Shown here: in pieces, positions 8,975-17,462 of the stretch
Position numbering within the stretch: position 1 is the first letter of the stretch
Layout of the letters: each line of letters opens with the position of its first letter
Origin: Streptomyces sp. NBRC 109706
GTDB taxonomy: Bacteria > Actinomycetota > Actinomycetes > Streptomycetales > Streptomycetaceae
Direction: 5' to 3'
Assembly: GCF_000974485.1 (NCBI RefSeq)
Contig: NZ_BBOM01000004.1
Span: 186,001-250,000, forward strand
Length of the DNA stretch: 64,000 nt
Position numbers and translations under genes: made by a program
The notes under the pieces: generated by a model
What the model was told of the DNA's origin: nothing
The model's input: the letters and a program-made list of their open reading frames with translations, nothing else
Databases searched by the model: none

Positions 8975-10975
8975 ATGACCAGCGGTGACAGTGCGGCGGG
9001 GCGGGAGCGGACGGCGTGGCTACGGTTCAAGGACGCCGTGTTGGGGCCGCCGTTGCGGGACAGCGAGCTGCGGCGGGAGACGCTTTCCAACCGGACGGCG
9101 CTGGGGGTGCTCGCCTCGGACGGGCTGTCGTCCACCGCCTACGGCGGGGAGCAGATGCTGCGGGTGCTGGTGCCGGTGGTCGGCACCGCCGCTTTCAGTC
9201 TGCTGCTGCCGCTGACGGGGGCGCTGCTGCTGGTCCTGCTGGTGCTGACCCTCACCTACAGCGATGTGGTGGTCAGCTACACCAGGGCCGGCGGCAGCTA
9301 TGTGGTGGCGAAGGAGAACTTCGGCCCCAGGATCGCGCAGATCGCCTCGGTGGCGCTGCTCGTCGACTATGTGGTGACGGTCGCGGTCCAGGCCGCGGCC
9401 GGCGCCGATGCGTTGTTCTCGTTGGTTCATCTGATGGGGGACGGCTGGTCGGCGATCGACGGGTTCAAGGTGCCGGTGACGGTGCTGATCGTGCTGCTGT
9501 TGGCCTATGGCAATCTCCGGGGCGTACGGCAGGCCGGTCGGATCTTCGCCGTGCCCGCCTATCTGTTCATCGCCGCCGTCTCCCTGATGTTGCTGGCCGG
9601 GCTCTGGCGGCTGGCCACCGACACCATGCCCCGGGCCGACGTGCATGCCGACGGCGCACTGGAGTTGGGCACCTCGGGGGACGGGTTGCTCTACGGGGCG
9701 ACGGTCTTCGTGGTCCTGCGCGCGTTCGCCAACGGCGGGGCCTCGCTGACCGGGCTTGAGGCGGTCTCGAACAGCGTCTCGGTCTTCCGCGAGCCGCGCG
9801 GGGTCAACGCCCGCAGGACGTTGCTCACCATGAGCGTGCTGCTGGCCGGGATGATTCTCACGGTGGCCTGGCTGGCATCCGTCACCCACACCGTGCCGTA
9901 CCGGGACGGCAGCCCGACGGTCATCGCGCAGGAGGCCCATCTGGTCTTCGGGGACGGCGTGTTGGGCCTCGCGGGCCTGCTCTTCGTGCAGGTGGCCACG
10001 GCGGCGATCCTGTTCACCGGGGCCAACACCTCGTTCTCCGGCTTCCCGTTCCTGGCCGACTTCGTCGCCGAGGACCGGTTTCTCCCCGAACGGCTGACCC
10101 GGCGGGGGCAACGGCTGGCGTTCTCCACCGGGATCATCGCGCTGACGGTGGTCTCCGTGGTGCTGCTGCTGGTCACCCGGGCGCAGGTGGAGCGTCTTGT
10201 GGCGCTCTACGCCATCGGGGTCTTCACCGGGTTCGCCATGGCCGGCGCCGGACTCACCGTGCACCACTGGCGGGAGCGCGGCCGGTACTTCCGGCTCAAG
10301 CTGGCCGGCAACGCGCTGGCGGCGGTGGTGTCCTGCGCGGTGGTCGGGATCTTCGCGCTGACCAAGTTCACCGAGGGCGCCTGGCTGGTGGTGGTGGTCT
10401 TTCCGCTCGGCGTCTGGGCGCTGATCAGGATCAACCACGAGTACCGGGCGGAGGCGGCCGCGTTGGGCACGGTGGAGCGCAAGGGCGCCGACCAGCCCGT
10501 CTGGAACCGCCATGTGGTGCTGGTGCTGGTGGACGCGCTGGACCTGGCCGCCCTGCGCGCCCTGCGCTATGCCCACACCCTGCACCCCGATGAACTGCGC
10601 GCCGTGCATGTCGCCTTGGATCCGGTGCGGGCCGAACGGCTGCGGAGCCGCTGGGCGGCCAGCGCGACCACCGCCGTTCCCCTGGAGATCGTCGACTGCC
10701 AGGACCGGCGGCTCACCCCGGCGGTCACCCGCGTCGCGGTGCGGCAGACGGCCGACGGCCGGACCGCGTTGACGATGCTGTTGCCGCGTCGGCTCTACAC
10801 CACCAGGCTGGGAAAGCTGCTGCATCCCCATGTGGCGGAGCGGATCGCCCGGGCGGTGCGGCATCTGCCCTCGACCGCCGTCACGATCCTGCCGGTGGAT
10901 GTGGGCGGCACCGCGCGGATGGTGCACGACCACGTCGAGCGGCGGGCGAGGGAATCGGGCGGGGAGCCGGGTTAG
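8975..10975 (+). CDS. APC-family amino acid/polyamine-type permease
   Basis: 666 residues. ATG at 8975 is preferred although no strong ribosome binding site is visible. It begins with the conserved 'TLSNRTALGVLASDGLSSTAYG' region, then about 12 hydrophobic helices (for example 'FSLLLPLTGALLLVLLVLTL', 'NGGASLTGLEAVSNSV'). The APC-type unwound-helix motif GGASLTGLEAVSN lies near residue 255. A soluble C-terminal tail of about 150 residues follows the last helix, with the pattern 'VVLVLVDALDLAALRALRYA', a universal-stress-like alpha/beta stretch seen in large APC permeases. Likely an integral-membrane proton-coupled transporter of unknown solute. Monocistronic by spacing. Confidence 0.88.
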   Translation: MTSGDSAAGRERTAWLRFKDAVLGPPLRDSELRRETLSNRTALGVLASDGLSSTAYGGEQMLRVLVPVVGTAAFSLLLPLTGALLLVLLVLTLTYSDVVVSYTRAGGSYVVAKENFGPRIAQIASVALLVDYVVTVAVQAAAGADALFSLVHLMGDGWSAIDGFKVPVTVLIVLLLAYGNLRGVRQAGRIFAVPAYLFIAAVSLMLLAGLWRLATDTMPRADVHADGALELGTSGDGLLYGATVFVVLRAFANGGASLTGLEAVSNSVSVFREPRGVNARRTLLTMSVLLAGMILTVAWLASVTHTVPYRDGSPTVIAQEAHLVFGDGVLGLAGLLFVQVATAAILFTGANTSFSGFPFLADFVAEDRFLPERLTRRGQRLAFSTGIIALTVVSVVLLLVTRAQVERLVALYAIGVFTGFAMAGAGLTVHHWRERGRYFRLKLAGNALAAVVSCAVVGIFALTKFTEGAWLVVVVFPLGVWALIRINHEYRAEAAALGTVERKGADQPVWNRHVVLVLVDALDLAALRALRYAHTLHPDELRAVHVALDPVRAERLRSRWAASATTAVPLEIVDCQDRRLTPAVTRVAVRQTADGRTALTMLLPRRLYTTRLGKLLHPHVAERIARAVRHLPSTAVTILPVDVGGTARMVHDHVERRARESGGEPG

Positions 10976-11045
10976 CGGCCCCGTGACGTCAACCGGCGTC
11001 AACCAACGTGTCCGGAGGGGGCGTTCCGAGCGGACCGCCGCCTGT

Positions 11046-11070
11046 GTCGTTCTGCGAGTGGCAGAATGAC
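11046..11070. promoter_or_regulatory. Inverted repeat upstream of XRE regulator
   Basis: GTCGTTCTGC (11046-11055) and GCAGAATGAC (11061-11070) form a 10-bp inverted repeat with one mismatch around GAGTG. It lies 86 bp before the GTG start of the regulator gene and could be its operator or a transcript hairpin. Function is inferred from position only. Confidence 0.4.
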
Positions 11071-11085
11071 ATCACCATCTCGTGT

Positions 11086-11105
11086 GGGTAGGTACCCGCC
11101 TACCC
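11086..11105. promoter_or_regulatory. Second inverted repeat upstream of XRE regulator
   Basis: GGGTAGG (11086-11092) and CCTACCC (11099-11105) are perfect arms around TACCCG, centred about 60 bp upstream of the regulator start. Possible autoregulatory operator. Confidence 0.4.
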
Positions 11106-11155
11106 GATCGGCAGCGTATGGGACTCGAAGAAGCCCCGCAGAAGGGGGGTATGGC

Positions 11156-12019
11156 GTGTCGGCTGGACGCTCGGGACCAACGGCCACGCAGCTGTTCCTC
11201 GGGGCCAGGCTCCGCCGCATGCGGGAGGCCGCCGGCTGTTCGGTGGCCGCGGCCGCGGTGGCGCTCCGGATCTCCCCGGTGGCGATGCGTCGGCTGGAGA
11301 GCGGCCATCTCCCGCCGGAGGAGGCCCAGATAGCGCCGCTGCTGACGGCGTACGGCCAGGCCGAGTCCATCGACGAACTCCTGGACGAGGTGGCGCGCGC
11401 TCGACGTCCCGGCTGGTGGGAGGGGTATCGGGAGGTGCTTCCCGACTGGCTGGCGGACTATCTCGCGCTGGAGGAACACGCGCAGATCATCCGCCTCTAT
11501 GCCCCCGCCACCGTGCCGGAGCTGCTGCAGAGCCCGCGCTACGCGGAGGCGCTGCTGCGCATCCAACACCCCGACGACGACGCGCGCCTGATCAACCGCC
11601 GGCTCGAACTGCTCATCGGCCGGCAGGCCGTGCTGCGCCGCACCACCCCCAGGCCGCCCTCCGTCTGGGCGCTGGTGGAGGAGGCGACGCTGCGCCGACA
11701 GGTCGGCGGTCCCGCAGTCATGCGGGAGCAGTTCGAGCATCTGCGGGAACTCGCCGAGGAGTTGCGGTTCACCATCCGGGTGATGCCGATGCACACCGCG
11801 CATTCGGCGCTGCTCTGCGGCCCGGTGCAGATGGTCCGCTACCAGGCGGCGGACCTGGCCGACCGGGTGCTGCTGCGTACGCTGGACGGCGCCGAGGTCA
11901 GCGACCGGCCCGATGTCGTCCGCCAGTACCTGATGGCGCTGGATTCCGCCGCCTCCGTGCGCGACAGCCTGCCGATCACCGAGTGGATAGCCAACTGGGA
12001 GGAAAAAGCCGTTGCTTGA
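11156..12019 (+). CDS. Helix-turn-helix (XRE) regulator with DUF5753 ligand-like domain
   Basis: 287 residues. GTG at 11156 is chosen because AAGGGGGG (about 11141-11149) precedes it at a normal distance. An upstream in-frame start would place coding sequence across two inverted repeats. The N-terminal Cro/C1-type HTH covers residues about 15-70 ('LGARLRRMREAAGCSVAAAA' ... 'RISPVAMRRLESG'). The rest matches the DUF5753 pattern: 'RPGWWEGYREVLPDWLADYL', 'EHAQIIRLYAPATVPELLQS', 'RFTIRVMPMHTAHSA'. Hundreds of such regulators exist in streptomycetes, often paired with a DUF397 protein; here the partner is instead a SAM-dependent methyltransferase gene overlapping by 8 nt. Confidence 0.88.
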   Translation: MSAGRSGPTATQLFLGARLRRMREAAGCSVAAAAVALRISPVAMRRLESGHLPPEEAQIAPLLTAYGQAESIDELLDEVARARRPGWWEGYREVLPDWLADYLALEEHAQIIRLYAPATVPELLQSPRYAEALLRIQHPDDDARLINRRLELLIGRQAVLRRTTPRPPSVWALVEEATLRRQVGGPAVMREQFEHLRELAEELRFTIRVMPMHTAHSALLCGPVQMVRYQAADLADRVLLRTLDGAEVSDRPDVVRQYLMALDSAASVRDSLPITEWIANWEEKAVA

Positions 12020-12827
12020 GGAACAAATCGACCCGAACAAGCCCGACCCGGCACGGGTCTACGACTGGTTCCTGGATGGCAAGACCTCCTATCCGGCCGA
12101 CGAGCAGGCCGGCCAGTTCGTCGCCGGAATATGGCCGGGCGTCAAGACCGCGGCCCGGGCCAACCGGGCCTTTATCCACCGCGCGGTGCGCTGGCTCACC
12201 GGGGAAGCCGGCATCCGGCAGTTCCTCGATATCGGCACCGGCATTCCGACCGAGCCCAACCTGCACCAGACGGCGCAGAGTCTGGCGCCCGACGCGCGGA
12301 TCGTCTACACGGACAACCGGCTGATCGTGCTGCGTTATGCCGAGGCCCTGATGACGGGCACACCGGAGGGGCGAACGGCCTATCTGCACGCGGACTTCTT
12401 CGATCCGCCGAGCATTCTGGGCAGCGCCGAGATGCGGGCGGTGCTGGACTTCTCCCAGCCGGTCGCGCTCTGCCTGAACGCCCTGTTGCACTACATCGCG
12501 GACGACCCCGAGCGGGGGGTGACCGCGCACGATCTGGTCGCCGCGTATGTCGACGCCCTGCCGTCGGGCAGCTGTCTGGTGGTCACCCATGTGACGTCCG
12601 ACTTCGACCCGCCCACCTGGGACCGCATCATCTCCGGTGACCGCGCGGCCACCGGGCAGATGGGGCAGGTGCGGACCGAACCGGAGATCGCCCGGTTCTT
12701 CGACGGCCTCGAACTGGTCGAGCCGGGCCTCGTTCCGCCGCAGGACTGGCGCCCGGACGGCCCGGTGCCGGCCGAGGCCACCCATGCCGCCGTCTCCATG
12801 TGGGCGGGCGTGGCCCGCAAGCCGTAG
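12012..12827 (+). CDS. SAM-dependent methyltransferase (DUF574 / Methyltransf_19 family)
   Basis: 271 residues. TTG at 12012 overlaps the end of the regulator gene by 8 nt; GGAGG at 11998-12002 is 9 nt upstream and supports it. The family opening 'DPNKPDPARVYDWFLDGKTS' is plain. Then come 'RQFLDIGTGIPTEPNLHQ' (the glycine-rich SAM-binding loop), 'ARIVYTDNRLIVLRYAEALM' and 'ALLHYIADDPE'. The physiological substrate of this abundant actinobacterial family is unknown. Coupled translation with the XRE regulator suggests a shared function. Confidence 0.9.
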   Translation: MLEEQIDPNKPDPARVYDWFLDGKTSYPADEQAGQFVAGIWPGVKTAARANRAFIHRAVRWLTGEAGIRQFLDIGTGIPTEPNLHQTAQSLAPDARIVYTDNRLIVLRYAEALMTGTPEGRTAYLHADFFDPPSILGSAEMRAVLDFSQPVALCLNALLHYIADDPERGVTAHDLVAAYVDALPSGSCLVVTHVTSDFDPPTWDRIISGDRAATGQMGQVRTEPEIARFFDGLELVEPGLVPPQDWRPDGPVPAEATHAAVSMWAGVARKP

Positions 12828-12840
12828 GCCACCGCATGGC

Positions 12841-12878
12841 ACCGGGGGGCGCGCCCAGCACTGGGCGCGCCCCCCGGT
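12841..12878. terminator. Perfect 18-bp terminator hairpin between convergent genes
   Basis: ACCGGGGGGCGCGCCCAG (12841-12858) and CTGGGCGCGCCCCCCGGT (12861-12878) are exact reverse complements with a 2-nt gap, followed by TTT. It serves the methyltransferase gene on the plus strand and the conservon on the minus strand. Confidence 0.85.
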
Positions 12879-12909
12879 TTCGTACCAGCCGGTGTTCTCC
12901 GTGCGTGGA

Positions 12910-13500
12910 TCAGCCGATGGCGACCGCCTTCGCCGATTCCAGGAGCGCCAGCAGAACCGTCTTGCTGGAATCGCGTTGCCGCACGTCACACATGACGACG
13001 GGGGCGGGATTCCGCAGGTTCAGCGCGGCGTTGACCTCCGCCGCTGTGACCTCGGTGCGGCCGTAGAAGCAGTTGATGCCGATGGCGAAGGGGATGCGTC
13101 GCTGTTCGAAGAAGTCGACGGAGGCGAAGCTGTCCGCCAGCCGGCGTGGGTCGGTCAGCACGACCGCCCCCAGCGCCCCGGCGGCGAGATCGTCCCACAT
13201 GAACCAGAAACGTTCCTGCCCCGGCGTGCCGAAGAGGTAGAGCACATGCTCGGCGTCCAGCGTGATCCGGCCGAAGTCCATGGCCACCGTGGTGGTGGTC
13301 TTCTCCGGGATCTGGGCGAGGTCGTCCACGCCGACGCTCGCCTGTGTCATGTACTCCTCGGTCTCCAGCGGGGGAACCTCGCTGACCGAGCCGATCATGG
13401 TGGTCTTGCCCACCCCAAAGCCGCCAGCGACCAGGATTTTCAGGGCCGTTGGCATGGCCAGCGACGATCCCCCCGGCTGGCTATAGCCTGCGGATTCCAT
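12910..13500 (-). CDS. cvnD: Conservon small GTPase-like ATP/GTP-binding protein (CvnD)
   Basis: 196 residues. ATG 13500, with GGAGAGG upstream, overlapping the end of the DUF742 gene by 20 nt. The P-loop 'AGGFGVGKTTMIGSVSE' is near residue 25, followed by 'TVAMDFGRITL' (switch-like) and 'LYLFGTPGQERFWFMWDDL', the DxxG-like region of Ras-like/MglA-type proteins. 'VVLTDPRRLADSF' and 'INCF' replace the usual NKxD. In conservons CvnD works with the sensor kinase-like CvnA, roadblock CvnB and DUF742 CvnC as a membrane-associated, G-protein-coupled-like switch that influences development or secondary metabolism. It is the last gene of the operon; no cytochrome P450 (CvnE) follows. Confidence 0.92.
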   Translation of the reverse strand: MESAGYSQPGGSSLAMPTALKILVAGGFGVGKTTMIGSVSEVPPLETEEYMTQASVGVDDLAQIPEKTTTTVAMDFGRITLDAEHVLYLFGTPGQERFWFMWDDLAAGALGAVVLTDPRRLADSFASVDFFEQRRIPFAIGINCFYGRTEVTAAEVNAALNLRNPAPVVMCDVRQRDSSKTVLLALLESAKAVAIG

Positions 13501-13864
13501 TGATGACCCTCTCCAGTAGTTCCACACTGGGGGCTGTCGCCTCATGACTCGGCTTTTTGATAGAGATCATGGATTTGTCGAGCAGGTCCCCGCAAAGCAC
13601 TTTCACCACACTGGCCGGCAGGTCAAGCCGCGCCGCGATTTCGACGATCGCCAGTGGGCGTTCCTGACATAGATCGAGGATGGCGGTCAACTCCGGTTGT
13701 TCGCGGCGCCTGTCGTGGCTGTGCGAGGCCGGCATGGAGACCACCAGGGTGATCAGGGCGAATTCAGATCCGTCTGGTGAGGTACGGCCCCCGGAGATGG
13801 CGTAGGGGCGGACGAGGTATCCGGACTCCTCGTCGAACCACGATGCTTTCTTCCTGACCGTCAC
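13481..13864 (-). CDS. cvnC: DUF742 protein (CvnC)
   Basis: 127 residues. GTG start at 13864, 4 nt after the cvnB stop; the usual opening 'WFDEESGYLVRPYAISGGRT' follows within 10 residues, so the start fits the family. The C-terminal half reads like a winged helix ('ELTAILDLCQERPLAIVEIA', 'LPASVVKVLCGDLLDK'), the DUF742 signature. It is an accessory protein of the conservon complex with proposed DNA- or protein-binding function. Its end overlaps cvnD. Confidence 0.92.
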   Translation of the reverse strand: MTVRKKASWFDEESGYLVRPYAISGGRTSPDGSEFALITLVVSMPASHSHDRRREQPELTAILDLCQERPLAIVEIAARLDLPASVVKVLCGDLLDKSMISIKKPSHEATAPSVELLERVINGIRRL

Positions 13865-13868
13865 CGAA

Positions 13869-14297
13869 TTAGTGTCCCGAAGCCGTCGCGGACGAGGGTT
13901 CCGTGCGCGGGGCGGCGCTGAGGTACTCGCCGACCTGCTGCACGATGCGCGTCATCTCGTAGGCGGCCATCCCCGCGTCCACCTGGTCCGAGGTGAGCAC
14001 CGCCAACTGGGCCCGCTGGCCCGCGTTGGTGACGAAGAGGAAGGCGTTGTCCATCTCGATGACGGTCTGCCGCACCGAGCCGCCCTGGAAGCGGAGCGAA
14101 GCGCCACGGGAGAGGCTCTGGAGCCCGGAGGCGACGGCCGAAAGGTGCTCGGCGTCGTCCCGGCCCAGCGCGGAGGACCGCGCGAGTGGCAGCCCGTCCT
14201 GGGACAGCACGATCGCATGGTGAACCTCGGGCACCCCGGCCACCAGGTTGTCCAGGAGCCAGCCCAGGTGGGCACTGGCATGGGTCTGGTCGGTCAT
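13869..14297 (-). CDS. cvnB: Roadblock/LC7-domain protein (CvnB)
   Basis: 142 residues. ATG 14297 overlaps the cvnA stop (ATGA). A single roadblock domain occupies most of the chain: 'HLGWLLDNLVAGVPEVHHAI', 'VLSQDGLPLARSS', 'FLFVTNAGQRAQLAVLTS'. Roadblock proteins act as dimeric regulators of small GTPases, which fits pairing with CvnD. The Ala/Ser/Thr-rich tail is probably disordered. Confidence 0.93.
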   Translation of the reverse strand: MTDQTHASAHLGWLLDNLVAGVPEVHHAIVLSQDGLPLARSSALGRDDAEHLSAVASGLQSLSRGASLRFQGGSVRQTVIEMDNAFLFVTNAGQRAQLAVLTSDQVDAGMAAYEMTRIVQQVGEYLSAAPRTEPSSATASGH

Positions 14298-17188
14298 CGC
14301 TGATCCTTCCTCGCAGTTCCTTCCGCATCGGCGTCATATCCGGCGGGTTGCGCCTGCGGGTCATGTCCTTCGGCAGAGGGTGCGGACGGTGTGGCGCGGG
14401 CGCGTTTGTTTCCCGACTGGATGGCCGCCATGGTGGCGCCTGCCCGACCGGGGGAGAGCGGACGGGACGATTCGTCGTCCTGCCCGGGGCGCAGGTGCGC
14501 CTCCTTGCGAAGCTGTTCCGCCAGGCGTTCGCCTCGAACGCGCACGGGGAGCTTCAGAGGCGCGTTGGCTCCGTCACCGGCCTGTGACGGCCCGTCGGGG
14601 GCGGGGGATGTGATGTCCGCATGTGCACGGGGCATATCTTCCGCTCTCTCGACGGTCTTGTCGATCGAGGAGCCGGACGGGACCGTTCGCGTGGGGGGAC
14701 CAGAGGAGCGTTGGCGGCGTGGTGTCGAGCCACCGGTGTCGGAGGTACGGGAGGTGGGGGACGTGGGGGAGTTGACGGGGGACTGACCCGGGGCGGACGA
14801 GGAGGCGGTGGCCCCCGATCGTGACTCCGGGGGGTTGGGCGTGCTGGGCAACAGGCCGGCACCTCCGTAGGCGGGGTATCCGCTTTCGTCGTAGACGGCG
14901 GGCGGGTGGGGCAGTGCCTCCGTTTCGACGAGCGAACCCTGGGACAGGCTCGCCATGGAATCCTGCTGGGGAGGGACGCCCTGCTCGCGGCCGGCGAACT
15001 CGTGCTCGCCGCCCGTCGCGTGCGCGGGCTCGTGGTGCGGATCGGCGGACTCGCGGTCCTCGGCGCGGGCGAGGTCCCGCTCGTCGAACGCCGGGCGCTC
15101 GTCCCCGAGGGCGGGGGCCGGGTCCAGGCCGCTGCCGATCGACTGCCGTTCCTTGGTGGCGCCGGGCAGGGCGTTGAACGGCTGGGTGGTCTCCAGCTCG
15201 GCGGCGGCGTTCTTGGCGGCCTGGGCGTCGGACACGATCCCGGAGAGGACCGAGGTGTTGCCCTCCTCCAACAGCTCGTTGGGGATCAGCACCACGGCGA
15301 GCGTGCCGCCGTAGGGCGAGGAGCGCAGCACCACTTCCAGTCCGTGCCGCCTGGCGAGCCGGGCGACCACGAAGAGGCCGAGGCGGGGGGCCTCGCCCAA
15401 CGCCATCATGTCCAGCTTGGGCGGATCGGCGAGGAGTTGGTTGAGCCGGGCGTACTCGGCCTCGGCCATGCCGAGACCCCGGTCGATGATCTCCACCGCG
15501 ACCCGGCCCCTGGCCACCATCTGGGCGTTGACCGAGACCTTGGTGTCCGGCGGGGAGAACGAGGTGCCGTTCTCGATGAGTTCGGCGAGCAGGTGGACCA
15601 CGTCGGCCACGGCGCGGCCGGTCAGCGAGACCCGGGGCGCGGGCGGGGCGTCCACCCTGCTGTAGTCCTCGGTCTCGGAGATCGCGCTCCGCATCACCTC
15701 GTAGACGGGGACCGGCTCACCCCAGCGACGGCCTGGCACGGCGCCGCCGAGGATCAGCAGGTTCTCGGTGTGGCGACGGACGCGGGTGGCGAGGTGGTCG
15801 ACCGCGAAGATCTCCTTGAGCAGCCGGGAGTCCTGCTGCTCGCGCTCCAGCTTGTCCAGCTTGGGGATGATCCGGTTGATCAGGATCTGGGTGCGGCGGG
15901 CCAGACCGAGGAAGACGGTCTCGGATCCCTCACGGCGCCTGGCCTGCTGGACGACGGTCTCCAGGACCTGCTGGCGCTGCTGCTGGAACGCCTTGGCCAG
16001 CTGCCCCAACTCGTCGTCGCCGTATGCCTTCGCCTTCTCCTCGTCGCTCTCCGATCCCGGCAGTTTGGCCTGTGCCACCCGACCGAGCTGTTCGATCAGC
16101 TCCGGCAGGGTGGTCTCGGTCAGCTCCTTGGTGTCGGAACGCAGCGCGGAGACCCGACGCAGCAGGGACTGGGTATAGCGGATGCTCAGGAAGACGGCCC
16201 AGACGAGCGCCGCGAGGACCAGGATGGTGCCCACGATCGCGCCGATGAGCAGCCGGGTGCTGCGCGAGGACGCGCTGTCGACAATGCTGTCCAGCGTGTT
16301 GCCGCTCAGCGTGTGCAGCTCTGCGCCGATCATGTCGGCGGCCTCGCGCCAGGCGGTGTGGTTGGTCGGCAGCACGGTGACCCCGCCGCCACCGAGCGAC
16401 TCGACGGCGATCAGCATGCCGAGCTGCTGGCTCTTGACAAGGTTCTCGAAGGCGCCGATCTGGCTCGACGGCAGATCCGTCGGGTCCATCCCGGTACGGG
16501 CCTGGTGCTGCAGGGCCAACGCCTGGGCATATGCCTGGACGACGGCCTCGCTCTCGGCGTCGTCACCCTCCGACAGGTACAACAGGGCGTCCTGTCGGGA
16601 GGCGGCCTCGGAGCCGCGGGCCAGTTCGGTGACGGCGATGGCCTGGTAGGCCAGCTCCGCGTCGTCGATCCTGGCCGCGGCGCCCATCAGGGTGATGGCC
16701 TCGCCGATGGCGCCGGTGAACCACTGGTACGGCGCCAGTCCGGCAAGTTCGCCGCTGTCGATCGCCTCGCGCTGCGGCGAGAGTTCGACGAGCGAGCCGT
16801 CGAACTGGCCGGCCAGGCTTCGAATGGTGGCGCTGGCGGAGTCCAGCCCTGAGCGGGCGCTCCGGAAGCGTTGGGTGGCGTCGGCCGTGGCTGTCCTGGC
16901 CTCTTCCAGGGCCTCATGGGAGCCGCTGTCGCCGTCGGTCTGCCAGGCGGCGGTCAGGCGGCGTTCGTTCTGAAGGGCGGTGATCAGATCGTGGGTCGGG
17001 GGCCCGATCGATTCGGCGCGGTCGGCGTCAGCGCTGAGCTTGAAACTCTCCGAGACCAGGGCGCTGCCCGCCCAACCCCACAGAACGGTGAGGGTGAGTG
17101 CGGCGATGAGGACCGGCAGAACGAGCGATATCCGAAGAGATCTACGCGATGTTCTGGGATCTCTGCGTCGGTCGCGTATGCCTGACAT
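14294..17188 (-). CDS. cvnA: Conservon sensor histidine kinase-like protein with nitrate/nitrite-sensor-type domain (CvnA)
   Basis: 964 residues. ATG 17188 is chosen for GAGGAA 5 nt upstream; an ATG 15 codons earlier adds an uncharged stretch without a site. Order: cytoplasmic Arg-rich N-terminus, TM about residues 20-45, extracellular helical sensing domain to about 310 (nitrate/nitrite-sensing type), and TM ('LLIGAIVGTILVLAALVWAV'). A HAMP-like region and then 'FLGLARRTQILINRIIPKLD' and 'DHLATRVRRHTENLLILGG' stand where the histidine region is. The Bergerat ATPase boxes are 'ELIENGTSFSPPDT' (N), 'IIDRGLGM' (G1) and 'GLFVVARLARRHGLEV' (G2). About 270 C-terminal residues are low-complexity and likely disordered. 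First gene of the cvnABCD operon. Confidence 0.92.
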   Translation of the reverse strand: MSGIRDRRRDPRTSRRSLRISLVLPVLIAALTLTVLWGWAGSALVSESFKLSADADRAESIGPPTHDLITALQNERRLTAAWQTDGDSGSHEALEEARTATADATQRFRSARSGLDSASATIRSLAGQFDGSLVELSPQREAIDSGELAGLAPYQWFTGAIGEAITLMGAAARIDDAELAYQAIAVTELARGSEAASRQDALLYLSEGDDAESEAVVQAYAQALALQHQARTGMDPTDLPSSQIGAFENLVKSQQLGMLIAVESLGGGGVTVLPTNHTAWREAADMIGAELHTLSGNTLDSIVDSASSRSTRLLIGAIVGTILVLAALVWAVFLSIRYTQSLLRRVSALRSDTKELTETTLPELIEQLGRVAQAKLPGSESDEEKAKAYGDDELGQLAKAFQQQRQQVLETVVQQARRREGSETVFLGLARRTQILINRIIPKLDKLEREQQDSRLLKEIFAVDHLATRVRRHTENLLILGGAVPGRRWGEPVPVYEVMRSAISETEDYSRVDAPPAPRVSLTGRAVADVVHLLAELIENGTSFSPPDTKVSVNAQMVARGRVAVEIIDRGLGMAEAEYARLNQLLADPPKLDMMALGEAPRLGLFVVARLARRHGLEVVLRSSPYGGTLAVVLIPNELLEEGNTSVLSGIVSDAQAAKNAAAELETTQPFNALPGATKERQSIGSGLDPAPALGDERPAFDERDLARAEDRESADPHHEPAHATGGEHEFAGREQGVPPQQDSMASLSQGSLVETEALPHPPAVYDESGYPAYGGAGLLPSTPNPPESRSGATASSSAPGQSPVNSPTSPTSRTSDTGGSTPRRQRSSGPPTRTVPSGSSIDKTVERAEDMPRAHADITSPAPDGPSQAGDGANAPLKLPVRVRGERLAEQLRKEAHLRPGQDDESSRPLSPGRAGATMAAIQSGNKRARATPSAPSAEGHDPQAQPAGYDADAEGTARKDQR

Positions 17189-17462
17189 CTGATTCCTCGG
17201 GGGCGGCGGAACGATGATAGCGATGAGGGACATCCAAAGCAGGATGTGTGCAATGTCCGGTTGCTACAGTGAAAATGTCGTTTGCGCAGCGTAACGCCAC
17301 GTCAACTAACGTCCAACCCGGTGCACCGTACCAGGTCATGCCGATGTTGTTCGGCCACGGGCCGTTGAACTCGAACAACGCATCTGGCCAGTGCTTCACC
17401 GCTTCCGATGTTCCGGAACTCGGCCCCCGTGACACAACCATCGCCGCCTCTCCCGAGAAGCT
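17189..17462. other. Promoter-containing gap upstream of the conservon
   Basis: 274 bases between the end of the FAD oxidoreductase gene and the start of cvnA, both on the minus strand. It is slightly less GC-rich than the genes around it. It should contain the cvn promoter and the end of the biosynthetic transcript; I could not pick a convincing -35/-10 pair or hairpin. Confidence 0.4.

Noticed and set aside
14906..16852. 648-codon plus-strand frame over cvnA
   Set aside because: Antisense to a well-motifed sensor kinase gene, with no family features or ribosome binding site.
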